Positions 17,637 to 25,855 are shown, counted from the first letter of the stretch. The stretch: 64,000 nucleotides of DNA from an uncultured Ruminococcus sp. (GCA_958403905.1 CATXZD010000008.1:48190-112189); one strand, 5' to 3'. The notes: generated by a model not told the origin, from the sequence alone. Program-made: numbers and translations.

Positions 17637-17756
17637 ATGAATTTTAATCAGAATAACAACCAGAACAACAATCAGAACAATAACCAGCAGAAAAACAATC
17701 AGAATAAGAATCAGCAAAACAACAATCAGAACAAGAGCCAGCAGAATAACAAATAA
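17637..17756 (+). CDS. 39-residue Asn/Gln-rich microprotein
   Basis: A short frame with a strong ribosome site (agggaggtg, 5-6 bases before ATG). Almost all residues are Asn, Gln or Lys, in repeats of the form NQNNNQ and NKNQQ; only Met, Phe and Ser interrupt. No signal peptide and no membrane segment. The codon pattern uses both AAC and AAT, and CAG and CAA, so it is not a simple DNA triplet expansion. It stands alone between divergent units and is followed by a hairpin at 17812. Spore-associated or phase-separating proteins can look like this, but no family is recognised. Confidence 0.6.
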   Translation: MNFNQNNNQNNNQNNNQQKNNQNKNQQNNNQNKSQQNNK

Positions 17757-17811
17757 CACTGACTTTCAAATTTTCTGCGGAATTTCAGAAAAGCTACATT
17801 CTGCAAACAAT

Positions 17812-17853
17812 CAAACATGCCGTGGACGCAATGGGGCGTTCACGGCTTGTTTG
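17812..17853. terminator. Hairpin between the microprotein and LUD genes
   Basis: A two-part stem (CAAACA-t-GCCGTG / CACGGC-t-TGTTTG) sits between the convergent microprotein and LUD genes. It has no strong T run on either side, so it is a probable, shared terminator rather than a certain one. Confidence 0.5.
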
Positions 17854-17869
17854 CTAATAAAAATTACAA

Positions 17870-18532
17870 TTAATAACCGTATTCTTCGCCGATAATTATT
17901 ACTTTAATTCTGTTTAAATGGCGCTGTTGCGCACACACTACATAGTTACAGCAGATTCTTCCGTCACTGTGACATCCCTCACAAAGCTCTGCATTTTCTT
18001 TACCGAGGGAAACACAGCTGCCTTCTTTTGCACAATATGTATCGCAGCTAAGGCGGATTGTATTCTGAGGAGCAGCTACGGTTTTTACACGCTTTACTGC
18101 TTCGTCAATATTCTTTACAATTTTATTTACTCCGCATACAACTACTACACTTTTCGGACCATAAAGAATTGCAGCTACACGGTTTGAATTGCCGTCAACA
18201 TTGTAAAGCTCACCGTTTTCGGTTACAGCATTGGTACTTGTAAAAAATGCGTCAGCGGTAAAGGTTTTGCGATATACCTCCTCAACCTGTGCACGTGTTA
18301 TTCCGGGAGCAGACCTGTCAAGATAATTGTAATCAGATGAAGTGATTATATCGTAAACACCTGTTTCTTTTAAAGTAACCGAGCCGCCGCTTGAAATTAC
18401 ATCGCCTTTATTAATAAGAGTTTTTACAAGTTCACAGGCTTCTTCCTTTGTGTTACAAAAGTAAGGCTCCATTTTGTTACGTTTTAAATTTTGCATTGTT
18501 TTGTCTATTCTTGCTTTAAGTTCTTCTGTCAT
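17870..18532 (-). CDS. LUD domain protein (LutC/YkgG-like)
   Basis: The 220-residue product has the LUD fold signatures 'GDVISSGGSVTLKETG', 'TFTADAFFTSTNAVTENGEL' and 'PKSVVVVCGVNKIVKN'. A Cys-rich C-terminal part (C-x-T-x-C, then C-x-x-C and C-C pairs near 'ELCEGCHSDGRICC') is typical of the stand-alone clostridial form. LUD proteins take part in lactate oxidation in the LutABC system, but no lutA or lutB is nearby, so the role here is open. Ribosome site 'aagggga'; single gene. Confidence 0.85.
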   Translation of the reverse strand: MTEELKARIDKTMQNLKRNKMEPYFCNTKEEACELVKTLINKGDVISSGGSVTLKETGVYDIITSSDYNYLDRSAPGITRAQVEEVYRKTFTADAFFTSTNAVTENGELYNVDGNSNRVAAILYGPKSVVVVCGVNKIVKNIDEAVKRVKTVAAPQNTIRLSCDTYCAKEGSCVSLGKENAELCEGCHSDGRICCNYVVCAQQRHLNRIKVIIIGEEYGY

Positions 18533-18607
18533 TTAATTCTCCCCTTAAAATTTATTTAAATACTATTTAATTATACTATATCATTTTATATTTTGCAACG
18601 AAAATGC

Positions 18608-18643
18608 GAAGGTGCAGAACATTAACTTTTGTTCTGCACCTTT
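18608..18643 (-). terminator. Terminator of the amidase gene
   Basis: A 13-bp stem (gaaggtgcagaac / gttctgcaccttt-c) with a 10-base loop, placed 10 bases after the amidase stop on the minus strand. Confidence 0.75.
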
Positions 18644-18652
18644 CTAAATATA

Positions 18653-19195
18653 TTAAGGCTCTACAAACGGAACTCCAAAATACTGCGCAACCGACTGCGA
18701 AAGGTTGCGTGCAATGTTGTTTATATTATCACGAATCCATTGAGCTTCTTCGGGATTATCGTGGTATGCAACCTCTATCAGCGCTGAGGGTGCTTTTGTT
18801 CGCCGTACTTCAGCAAGCGTAGTTGTTGGAATTGTATCAACATCGGACGGGTCGGGATAAACTTTCTTATAATTATCCTGAATAATTTCTGCAAAACGCT
18901 TGCCGCTTGCACTTGTAGGATAATAATAAATATCAGCTCCTGTATATCTGCCTGCCGCACTCGGAGGTGCGGCATTGCTATGAATTGCAAGGTGCAAATC
19001 AGGATTTGCCTGATTGGAATCAGCAATTGCCTGCGAAAGAGTCATATCGGGTCGGTTACGGTCAACTTCAATTCCGCTTGCGGCAAGATACGGCTCCATT
19101 GCGTCAGCTATAAGATTCATATAATACTCTTCATTTCCTCCGTCAACGTATGGATTATATTCCTGTAGTGAGGGACTTAAATATACTTTTGGCAC
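18653..19195 (-). CDS. N-acetylmuramoyl-L-alanine amidase, amidase_3 type
   Basis: A 180-residue enzyme of the amidase_3 family. 'YLSPSLQEYNPYVDGGNEEYYM', with the Glu of 'NEEYY', then 'LHLAIHSNAAPPSA' (zinc His) and 'SALIEVAYHDNPEEA' (catalytic Glu) mark the active site. It cuts the bond between muramic acid and L-Ala in the wall. There is no signal peptide, as in CwlC-like mother-cell lysins, so a role in spore or mother-cell lysis is possible. The start is a GTG at 19195 with 'agagga' upstream. Confidence 0.88.
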   Translation of the reverse strand: MPKVYLSPSLQEYNPYVDGGNEEYYMNLIADAMEPYLAASGIEVDRNRPDMTLSQAIADSNQANPDLHLAIHSNAAPPSAAGRYTGADIYYYPTSASGKRFAEIIQDNYKKVYPDPSDVDTIPTTTLAEVRRTKAPSALIEVAYHDNPEEAQWIRDNINNIARNLSQSVAQYFGVPFVEP

Positions 19196-19276
19196 AAAAT
19201 TTCCTCTTTTCGCAATAATCTAATCTTCATAATCTATAATATTCCTGAAGTTGATTTTTGCGACAATTCATATTAG

Positions 19277-19316
19277 AAAACACCGTTTCGGAAATATCTG
19301 TCTCCGAAACGGTGTT
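19277..19316 (-). terminator. Terminator of the sigma/anti-sigma/dockerin operon
   Basis: A stem of at least 14 bp (aacaccgtttcgga / tccgaaacggtgtt) with a 10-base loop, followed on the minus strand by TTTT. It lies 39 bases after the last dockerin gene. Confidence 0.85.
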
Positions 19317-19354
19317 ACGTATATTATTATGTTTTCATTCATTAAAAGTATATA

Positions 19355-20134
19355 TTACCAATCAGTCAGGATACCTGCGATAACTTTTTGAATCATTGTG
19401 GCGTCAACAACAGTAACCTCATCGGTTTCACAAACTTTTGCGGAAGAATAATTAATTTCCTGTTCAGAAATCAATCCTGCCAAGTATCGCTGAACGCAGG
19501 TAGCATCCTTAACTGACAGCTTACCGTCACCATCGGCATCTCCTTTTACATAAACACCTATGTCATCAGGAGTTGTAGTTTCGGGCTGAACAGAAGGTCT
19601 AAAATTGACGTCAGTCGGATTAGTTTCTGGCTCTACAAACTTTGCAAAGCAAAGTATTTCAGCAATTTCATCAAGCAGCTCGTCAGATAATGTGCCGTTC
19701 TTGTAATCATCAACAATTCTTGTAAAGGCATGATTTTTATATATTCTGACATCATTTCCAAGGCAGGATGTGACATACAAATATTTTCCAATAACCATAT
19801 AATCAAGAGCTGTAAAGTACGCACCACTGTCGACAAACACAAGCATACTGCCGTCACTCAAAGTTCCGTAATAGTAAACATCAAGAAAATCATACTCTGC
19901 TCTTGGCTGAACCTTACAGTAATCATCTTTGATTTGTGTTTCAGTCAATTCATCTAAAGCAAGCTTTTCGGGAATTTTGCCTGAAAATTCAACAGGATAC
20001 TTTTCTGTATCTACGTCTCCATATGACCCTGTTTCAAGCGGAGGGTAATTTTCAGTTGTCGCCGATACCGCAAAACAAGTAAAAATACTCGTTAACATAA
20101 TTAACGAAATAAATATTGAAATTAACTTTTTCAT
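19355..20134 (-). CDS. Secreted dockerin protein 1 (unknown domain plus type I dockerin)
   Basis: The 259-residue product has a Sec signal peptide (about 1-25, cut after FAVSA), a 165-residue acidic domain not recognised, a short Pro/Thr linker and a C-terminal dockerin (about 193-259). The first calcium loop DADGDGKLSVKD is canonical; the second (KVCETDEVTVVD) lacks the Asp residues at positions 1, 3 and 5. Dockerins plug into cohesins of a scaffold. The start at 20134 has 'aaaggag' upstream. It is the last gene of the ECF sigma operon. The unknown domain may bind or modify a substrate, but no catalytic motif is seen. Confidence 0.85.
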   Translation of the reverse strand: MKKLISIFISLIMLTSIFTCFAVSATTENYPPLETGSYGDVDTEKYPVEFSGKIPEKLALDELTETQIKDDYCKVQPRAEYDFLDVYYYGTLSDGSMLVFVDSGAYFTALDYMVIGKYLYVTSCLGNDVRIYKNHAFTRIVDDYKNGTLSDELLDEIAEILCFAKFVEPETNPTDVNFRPSVQPETTTPDDIGVYVKGDADGDGKLSVKDATCVQRYLAGLISEQEINYSSAKVCETDEVTVVDATMIQKVIAGILTDW

Positions 20135-20168
20135 AACTATACTCCTTTTTAAAATAAATTTTTCGCTG

Positions 20169-21062
20169 TCACTTATTATCAATATCTGCCAGTTTTTTCT
20201 GAATGCAGGTTGAATCCAAAACATTTACTATTCCGTCATTATTATAGTCAAATACGGTATCAAATCCGTATTTAGTTTTTACGGTTTCAGCCAGACCTAC
20301 TGCTGCCTTCTGAACTATGGTGGCATCTTTAACGGTAAGCACACCGTCGCTGTCGGCGTCACCGAGCTTGTACATATTTTCAAATGAAGTTTCAAACAGC
20401 TTGTCTTCATCAATTTTACCGTTTGCAAGTCCGTCTTCAAGAGTTATTATATCGCCTGTTTCGGGATTTACTGCAAGATAACCAAAGACCGACGGAACAC
20501 TGCGGTTTACATCTTCAATAATATAATCGCCGTATCTTTCTGATATGGGCATAGGCTCTTCAATATTATATCTTGCATAAATAATAAAGAAGCCGTCAAA
20601 GTTTTTAAATATCGGTATTCCTACCATTGTTTCCATATACTGATTTTGTTTTTCATTGTCTAACTTTGTTTGTGCAAGCTCTTTTATTTTTAGAAAATCT
20701 TCAAATGAACAAATATCGGGATTTTGTGTTGTTAACTTATAATCAAGAAGTCTTTGCTTAATTTCGGCAACTGATTTGTTAAAACTTTCCTCATTATCCG
20801 GATAGAAAAAATCGCCTTGTATTTCAACTTTTATCTCGTTGAAAAAATTGTAGTCCTCCTGTGTCAACATATCGCCGAATTTATCAAGCAAACAGCAAAC
20901 ATAAGTATAACAGTTATTAATTACAGTTCTGTCATATACAACTTCAACAATGCCGTTTGTATTCTCCGGCAAACTTGTTGCACCGACACACACACAACTT
21001 GACACAGTGAGTGTTGCACAAATAGCTATTGAAACGAATTTTTTTATTGAATTCTTTTTCAT
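20169..21062 (-). CDS. Secreted dockerin protein 2 (unknown domain plus type I dockerin)
   Basis: The 297-residue product has a signal peptide (about 1-28), an unrecognised domain of about 200 residues (contains 'IPIFKNFDGFFIIYARYN' and 'FGYLAVNPETGDIITLEDG') and a C-terminal dockerin (about 233-295). Both calcium loops are canonical (DADSDGVLTVKD and DYNNDGIVNVLD). The ribosome site 'aaaggaga' lies 8 bases before the ATG; the gene follows the anti-sigma gene by 20 bases and precedes dockerin protein 1 by 34. It should be displayed on a cohesin scaffold. Function unknown. Confidence 0.85.
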   Translation of the reverse strand: MKKNSIKKFVSIAICATLTVSSCVCVGATSLPENTNGIVEVVYDRTVINNCYTYVCCLLDKFGDMLTQEDYNFFNEIKVEIQGDFFYPDNEESFNKSVAEIKQRLLDYKLTTQNPDICSFEDFLKIKELAQTKLDNEKQNQYMETMVGIPIFKNFDGFFIIYARYNIEEPMPISERYGDYIIEDVNRSVPSVFGYLAVNPETGDIITLEDGLANGKIDEDKLFETSFENMYKLGDADSDGVLTVKDATIVQKAAVGLAETVKTKYGFDTVFDYNNDGIVNVLDSTCIQKKLADIDNK

Positions 21063-21082
21063 AGTTTCACTTCTCCTTTGCT

Positions 21083-22006
21083 TTATGAATAAATGTGTAC
21101 GGACTGATCACCAAGATAAGCAGAGTACTTATACGAATGTCCACGCTCATCATAGAATGTTAAATAATAAACGCCTTTATTAAAATCGATTCCTTTACTT
21201 ACAGGATTATATTTTACCGTGAATCCTTCATATGTGTGAGTTACAACAGCTATTTCGGCAGACGAAAACATTTGAGAATAAGACTCACCATTTTCAGACT
21301 CGATATGACAATAGTATTTAACATCCTCTTCAAATGATCCGGATGAATGCTCTGAATGATAAAAATAAATTGTAGATGAAAAACTTTCACACGGTTCTTC
21401 AACCGGTGGGGTTTCGGGTTCGAATGGATACGGGCTAGTGGTTATTTCTTCAATTGGATCTGTTTTCGGTGGAACAGGATTTGTTATCAAAGGTTCAGGT
21501 ACATCGGTGCTACCTGTATTGCCTGAACTTGCTGTTGTTTTGGGCGGCTTGGGTTCTGTGACAACGCCTTGAGAATTTGTCGGATTCTTTCCTGTAGTGC
21601 CTTGACCGGTTCCGTATATTAAGTCAGACGAATTTGTAGATTTCTGTACGGAGCCTGTCTGCTGTTGCGATGTGGCTGTAGCCGTTGGAATGTTATTTAT
21701 TATGGGATTTGGAATTGTTGGAATAGCCGACAGATTTGAAGAAGGGTTTGTGCTGTTGGCTGTTTCCGAAACTGATGTGCCTGATGACTTTATCGGAGCA
21801 ATGGGATTCGGCATATCAACACCGAAATTTAAAAAGACAACAGCGCACAGCGCACAGCAGAAAATAAAGCAGGCTGCCGAAGCGATTATATAGGGGTTTA
21901 GGAAAGCGGGTTTAATTTTATTCTTTCGTGGAATTTTAATTGCGTTTTCAATCCAGTTTTCAGGGGTTTTTAAGTCTTTGAGCTGATTAAAGTTTACCTT
22001 TTTCAA
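21083..22006 (-). CDS. Membrane anti-sigma-like protein with Pro/Thr linker and unknown outer domain
   Basis: The 307-residue single-pass protein has a 33-residue cytosolic N-terminus ('LKDLKTPENWIENAIKIP'), one membrane segment (about 37-59), a long Pro/Ser/Thr/Asn-rich linker (about 65-200) and a C-terminal globular region (about 205-307) rich in aromatic and beta-type sequence, with two Cys. Such short cytosolic heads with a 'P-x-x-W' motif occur in anti-sigma factors encoded next to ECF sigma genes. Its start is a TTG overlapping the sigma stop by 4 bases (TTGA), with 'ggaggtgataacg' before it. It would hold the sigma factor inactive until the outer domain gets a signal; this is inferred. 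Confidence 0.72.
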   Translation of the reverse strand: MKKVNFNQLKDLKTPENWIENAIKIPRKNKIKPAFLNPYIIASAACFIFCCALCAVVFLNFGVDMPNPIAPIKSSGTSVSETANSTNPSSNLSAIPTIPNPIINNIPTATATSQQQTGSVQKSTNSSDLIYGTGQGTTGKNPTNSQGVVTEPKPPKTTASSGNTGSTDVPEPLITNPVPPKTDPIEEITTSPYPFEPETPPVEEPCESFSSTIYFYHSEHSSGSFEEDVKYYCHIESENGESYSQMFSSAEIAVVTHTYEGFTVKYNPVSKGIDFNKGVYYLTFYDERGHSYKYSAYLGDQSVHIYS

Positions 22007-22488
22007 ACGTTATCACCTCCGTAAACAGACTTCAAAATTTCTCTTCCTCGTTTGAGCAGTGATTTTACAGTATTCTCCTTTATATCAAGAATTTTGGCAA
22101 TTTCATGCACCTTGTACTGTTCACAATAATGAAGATAGAGAACGTCACGATATTTTGAAGGGGTTTTCATAAGCGCCCACGAAATGTCGGAGCTGTCGTT
22201 ATCATTTACAATCACTTCATTTTCAAGAGCATCAAGGGAGAAATGACGGCGGTTTTTGCGCATATAGCTTGTACATTCGTGAATTGCCACTCTGATAAGC
22301 CACGCTTTTATGTGCTCATCACTTGAAAATTCGGGGGATTTATAGTATAGCTTGAAAAACACATTCTGGTAGCAGTCCTCTGCATCTGCAAAATTTTGCA
22401 AACGCATTATACACACGCCCGTTACAGTGTCAGAAAACTTTCTGACAGCCTGTTCGTATGTAAGTCCTGCAAACAGTTTTTCTGCCAC
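22003..22488 (-). CDS. ECF (sigma-70 family) RNA polymerase sigma factor
   Basis: The 161-residue product has region 2 ('NFADAEDCYQNVFFKLY', 'HIKAWLIRVAIHECTSYMRK') and region 4 ('YRDVLYLHYCEQYKVHEIAKILDIKENTVKSLLKRGREIL') of ECF sigma factors. It directs RNA polymerase to a small promoter set. The start was set at a GTG (22488) preceded by 'ggggggagataat'; a longer upstream frame runs across the predicted promoter and is unlikely. It is first in an operon with an anti-sigma-like gene and two dockerin genes. Confidence 0.9.
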   Translation of the reverse strand: MAEKLFAGLTYEQAVRKFSDTVTGVCIMRLQNFADAEDCYQNVFFKLYYKSPEFSSDEHIKAWLIRVAIHECTSYMRKNRRHFSLDALENEVIVNDNDSSDISWALMKTPSKYRDVLYLHYCEQYKVHEIAKILDIKENTVKSLLKRGREILKSVYGGDNV

Positions 22489-22510
22489 ATTATCTCCCCC
22501 CTTCACTAAT

Positions 22511-22539
22511 AATACGCTCAAAAAATGCTTTTGGTTGCA
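22511..22539 (-). promoter_or_regulatory. Candidate ECF-type autoregulated promoter
   Basis: On the minus strand: TGCAACC (22539-22533), 16-base spacer, CGTATT (22516-22511), 22 bases before the sigma GTG. The AAC-type -35 and CGT-type -10 with 16-bp spacing are the usual ECF pattern (as for SigW), which suggests the sigma factor reads its own operon. Confidence 0.6.
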
Positions 22540-22559
22540 CAAAAATAGAAAAATTTGTA

Positions 22560-22602
22560 AAAAACTGCAAAACCCGATAAAGCACTTCGAATTTTGCAGT
22601 AA
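22560..22602 (-). terminator. Terminator of the yihY-like gene
   Basis: A 9-bp stem (actgcaaaa / ttttgcagt) with a 19-base loop that may fold further; on the minus strand it is followed by TTTTTT. It insulates the ECF operon from the gene upstream. Confidence 0.75.
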
Positions 22603-22620
22603 TACTTTCAGACTGATGAT

Positions 22621-23538
22621 TTATTTTTTCGTATGTTTTTTCTTTCTTTTCAATATATTAGCCAAAGAGTGCAGGCTAAAATGTTTTATCTGTTCGTGGT
22701 AAACAAAATTTATTTCCGCGCAAATCATAAGGCAAACCATACAGAAATACAGCCATATCATAACGCCTGCAAGCGTTGCAAGTCCGCCGTAAATTGAAAA
22801 GCCGTTGAAATAATCTACATAAATTGAAATTCCAAGCGAAAGCACATACCACGAGAGTGTGCATAGAAAGGCACCCGGAAGCTGATATTTGATTCCGTAC
22901 TCCCTGTGCTGTTTACGGCTTACATTCGGGAAATTGCGGTACACAAGCGCAAAAAGCACAACAAGAAACAAGAAAATCAGAATATAACGAAGGTGATAAA
23001 TGAGCGCAACAATATCAGGCAAATATTTTAAATACGGCGACAGCAATTTGTTGATTGTAGAGCCGAGACCGATTATTACGAACGAAACAAGAATTATTGC
23101 AAAAAATGCTATTGTATAAAACATTGCACGTATTCTCAGAAAAAACCAGTTTCTGTTTTCGTAAGCATCATATATTCTGTTAAGTCCGTTTGTTATTGCG
23201 TGTATCCCCTGCGCCGCAGACCAGAGAGTAATTAGAAGAGTAATAAGAGAAATTCCCACTGTGTTCTTGTAGGCATTTGTAAGAAAATAGGACACTTCAT
23301 TTACAATCTGCTCTGAAAAAATACCGCTGAAAACCGATTCGATAAGCTCTACCGAAATATTCAGATTTTGCAATATGGAAACAATAAACATTGAGAGGGG
23401 CACTGATGATAAAATCATAAAAAAAGCTGACTGCCCTGCTATCGCAAAAATATTGTCGTGCAAGCATTTACTTGTTATCGGTTCAAATCTGTCAATAAAT
23501 TTCATTACCGAATCTATAAATTCTCTTAACTTTTTCAT
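22621..23538 (-). CDS. YihY/BrkB family membrane protein
   Basis: A 305-residue protein with six hydrophobic segments and the YihY marks 'AGQSAFFMILSSVPLSMF', 'LWSAAQGIHAITNGLNRIYD' and 'ATLAGVMIWLYFCMVCLMICAEIN'. The tail is basic (NILKRKKKHTKK). The family was once annotated as ribonuclease BN, but it is a membrane protein of unclear role. The start at 23538 has 'aaaggaggcg' upstream. Confidence 0.88.
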   Translation of the reverse strand: MKKLREFIDSVMKFIDRFEPITSKCLHDNIFAIAGQSAFFMILSSVPLSMFIVSILQNLNISVELIESVFSGIFSEQIVNEVSYFLTNAYKNTVGISLITLLITLWSAAQGIHAITNGLNRIYDAYENRNWFFLRIRAMFYTIAFFAIILVSFVIIGLGSTINKLLSPYLKYLPDIVALIYHLRYILIFLFLVVLFALVYRNFPNVSRKQHREYGIKYQLPGAFLCTLSWYVLSLGISIYVDYFNGFSIYGGLATLAGVMIWLYFCMVCLMICAEINFVYHEQIKHFSLHSLANILKRKKKHTKK

Positions 23539-23568
23539 AGCGCCTCCTTTATTCATATGAATTACAAA

Positions 23569-24327
23569 TCATTTTCCGTTTTTCTTCTTCTGAACATTAT
23601 AAGAAATCCTGGTCAGCATTTTTTCGCTGACAAAATGTTCAAAAAACTTTGTCGCTTTCATTTCAAAACCCGGAGTGATTATCATCTTTCCTTTTAAAGT
23701 TTTTTCAACAGCATACTTTGCAACGTATTCCGGAGTAAGTCCTCTTATGCAGAATTTTACGTTTGCAACGTTATTAAAATTAGTCTGAACAGGTCCGGGG
23801 CACAGTGCAGAAACTTTGACGTTAATGTTATCTCTGCGCAGTTCTTCGTAAATTGCCTGAGTAAGACGCACAACATAGTTTTTTGAAGCATAGTAGCTTG
23901 AAAATGTAGGTCCTGCAAGAAATCCTGCTGCTGAACCGACGTTAAGAATACATCCGCTGTTTCGCTTTACCATATCCTGCAAAAACAGCTTTGTAAGCAC
24001 ATGAACAGCCACTATATTAGTGTGAATAAGCCCGATTTCCTTTTCAAGAGGAACTTCTGTAAATTTTCCGTATACACCGAACCCTGCGTTATTCACAAGA
24101 AAATCAATCTGTTCGTCTTTTAGATGCTCGTACAAGTCAAAGCTATCCTGTTCCCTGCACAAATCAATCGTAATTACCCTTACGCTTACATTGCTTAATT
24201 CATCACGAAGCCTGTTAAGTTTTTCTGTATTTCTTGCAACAACAATGAGATCGTATCCCATTGAAGCAAGGTATTTGGCAATTTCTCTGCCTATTCCTGA
24301 GCTTGCACCCGTTATCAGCGCTTTCAT
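23569..24327 (-). CDS. Short-chain dehydrogenase/reductase
   Basis: The 252-residue SDR has the NAD(P) glycine motif TGASSGIG (about 6-13), 'LVNNAGFGVYG', the catalytic Ser of 'ILNVGSAAGF' and YxxxK ('YYASKNYVVRLTQ'). It belongs to the DltE/YqjQ-like group of classical SDRs; the substrate cannot be told. The start is the ATG at 24327 with 'aaaaggag' upstream, 2 bases after the stop of the methyltransferase gene, so they form one unit. Confidence 0.88.
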   Translation of the reverse strand: MKALITGASSGIGREIAKYLASMGYDLIVVARNTEKLNRLRDELSNVSVRVITIDLCREQDSFDLYEHLKDEQIDFLVNNAGFGVYGKFTEVPLEKEIGLIHTNIVAVHVLTKLFLQDMVKRNSGCILNVGSAAGFLAGPTFSSYYASKNYVVRLTQAIYEELRRDNINVKVSALCPGPVQTNFNNVANVKFCIRGLTPEYVAKYAVEKTLKGKMIITPGFEMKATKFFEHFVSEKMLTRISYNVQKKKNGK

Positions 24328-24329
24328 TT

Positions 24330-24959
24330 TTACTCCTTTTCGGCTGTTACGCAAAACCAGCCTGTACTGCTTTTTGAATAAGTCCTTATATTCTGGTAGC
24401 CCGCATGCAAAAGTATATCGGCTGTGCCGTCTTTTGAAACTGCTTCAATTCCCAATAATTTTTCAACCTTATCCCATTTATGAGGTTCTTCATCGCTTTT
24501 TACCATTTCAAAAACAAGCAAGAGCTTGCCGCCGGGCTTCAAAACACGATAAACTTCTTTGAGGTCATTAAGCTTATCAGGCCAGAAGTAGTAGGTTTCA
24601 ACAGCGGTAACCAAATCAAATTTGTCGTCATCAAAAGGGAGCGACGATACAGAAGCCTGTAATATTGAGGCTTTGCCGCACATAATATTATTCTTGTTGA
24701 GCTTCTTTGATTTTTCTACACAAAGTTCGGAATAGTCAATCCCGAAAACCTTGCCGTTTCCTATTTTTGTGCAAAGCTTTGAAACTGTTTTTCCTCCGCC
24801 GCATCCTACATCAAGAACATTGTAACTGCGTTTTATCTCGAGGTGAACAAGTGCCCAATCGGTTAGATCCGAATGCCCCTTGTTCATGGATTTTATCATC
24901 ATCTTTCCCCAAAAGCCTTGCGGACGTTCTGCGTTTTCTACTAACTTGTGGTATTTCAT
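24330..24959 (-). CDS. Class I SAM-dependent methyltransferase
   Basis: The 209-residue product carries motif I 'LDVGCGGGKTVSKLC', the acidic 'FGIDYSEL' and 'FDLVTAVETYYFWPD', then 'YRVLKPGGKLLLV'. This is the UbiE/Coq5-like methyltransferase_11 fold. The substrate is unknown. It is followed at once by an SDR gene, so both may act on one small molecule. Ribosome site 'tgggagcg'. Confidence 0.85.
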   Translation of the reverse strand: MKYHKLVENAERPQGFWGKMMIKSMNKGHSDLTDWALVHLEIKRSYNVLDVGCGGGKTVSKLCTKIGNGKVFGIDYSELCVEKSKKLNKNNIMCGKASILQASVSSLPFDDDKFDLVTAVETYYFWPDKLNDLKEVYRVLKPGGKLLLVFEMVKSDEEPHKWDKVEKLLGIEAVSKDGTADILLHAGYQNIRTYSKSSTGWFCVTAEKE

Positions 24960-25012
24960 ATTATCGCTCCCATATTTTATAGATTTTTCTTTAAGCGAAT
25001 TTGTTTAGATTT

Positions 25013-25801
25013 TTACTTAATAACTTTTAATTCTGCAATAGCTCCATAATGTAAAACATCAAATTCATAAGGTACTGTTTCTGTAAGCATTCTCCTATGT
25101 TCATTTTCCCATGCTGACACTTCTTCAGCGGGAAGAGATGCTCCAACGCCTATGCACGCTTTCATTCTGCCGTTCCAGCTTTCACGCGTAAAATGCACAT
25201 TTAAAGGATATTCCTCGTGATAAATAAGTTTAAAATTTTTGTTATAGCACTCGGGAATAAAAATCGGATGAATAGTTTCTCCTGCGCCGCTCCACTTTGG
25301 ACTGTATTTTAACACCAGTTTTTCACTTGCTTCTGCAACCTTATCCTCGAAAGGCAGCCAAGCCATATATAAAACAAGAATACGTCCGCCAGGCTTGAGC
25401 ATTTTAAAAAGCTTTGAATTAATCTGTTCATGATTAAAATACCAAAAGCATTGGCAAGCAGTAATTACATCGAATGAATTATCGGGGAAATCAATATTTT
25501 CCGCAGAAGTTACACAATAATCTATATTCATACCTTGAGATAAAATTTTAGCCTGTTCAATCTGATTTTCGGAAATATCTGTTCCCGTCCATTTTGCACC
25601 GTAACGATACATATTTCTCGGAATGACTCCTGTTCCCGTTCCAATATCAAGAACACTTTGTCCTTTGATACAAAGATTACGGTTAATTATTTTATCGTAA
25701 AATTCCTGCGGGTAAATATCACGGAATTGTGCGTAATCAAACGATGTTTTTCCCCAGTCAAACGCTTTACCGCCATCTATATTTTTATCTCTTATTTCCA
25801 T
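25013..25801 (-). CDS. Class I SAM-dependent methyltransferase
   Basis: The 262-residue product has 'VLDIGTGTGVIPRNM' (SAM motif I), 'TGTDISENQIEQAK', 'FDVITACQCFWYFNHEQI' and 'LKPGGRILVLYMAWLPF'. It starts with 'NIDGGKAFDWGKTSFDYAQFRDIYP', common in clostridial methyltransferase_11 proteins. The substrate is unknown. It lies 53 bases upstream of the other methyltransferase and may be in the same transcript. Ribosome site 'taggaga' before the ATG. Confidence 0.85.
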   Translation of the reverse strand: MEIRDKNIDGGKAFDWGKTSFDYAQFRDIYPQEFYDKIINRNLCIKGQSVLDIGTGTGVIPRNMYRYGAKWTGTDISENQIEQAKILSQGMNIDYCVTSAENIDFPDNSFDVITACQCFWYFNHEQINSKLFKMLKPGGRILVLYMAWLPFEDKVAEASEKLVLKYSPKWSGAGETIHPIFIPECYNKNFKLIYHEEYPLNVHFTRESWNGRMKACIGVGASLPAEEVSAWENEHRRMLTETVPYEFDVLHYGAIAELKVIK

Positions 25802-25855
25802 AAGGAAATTTCTCCTATTTCTATTATAATTGCATAATCACAAAAATATTAGCAA

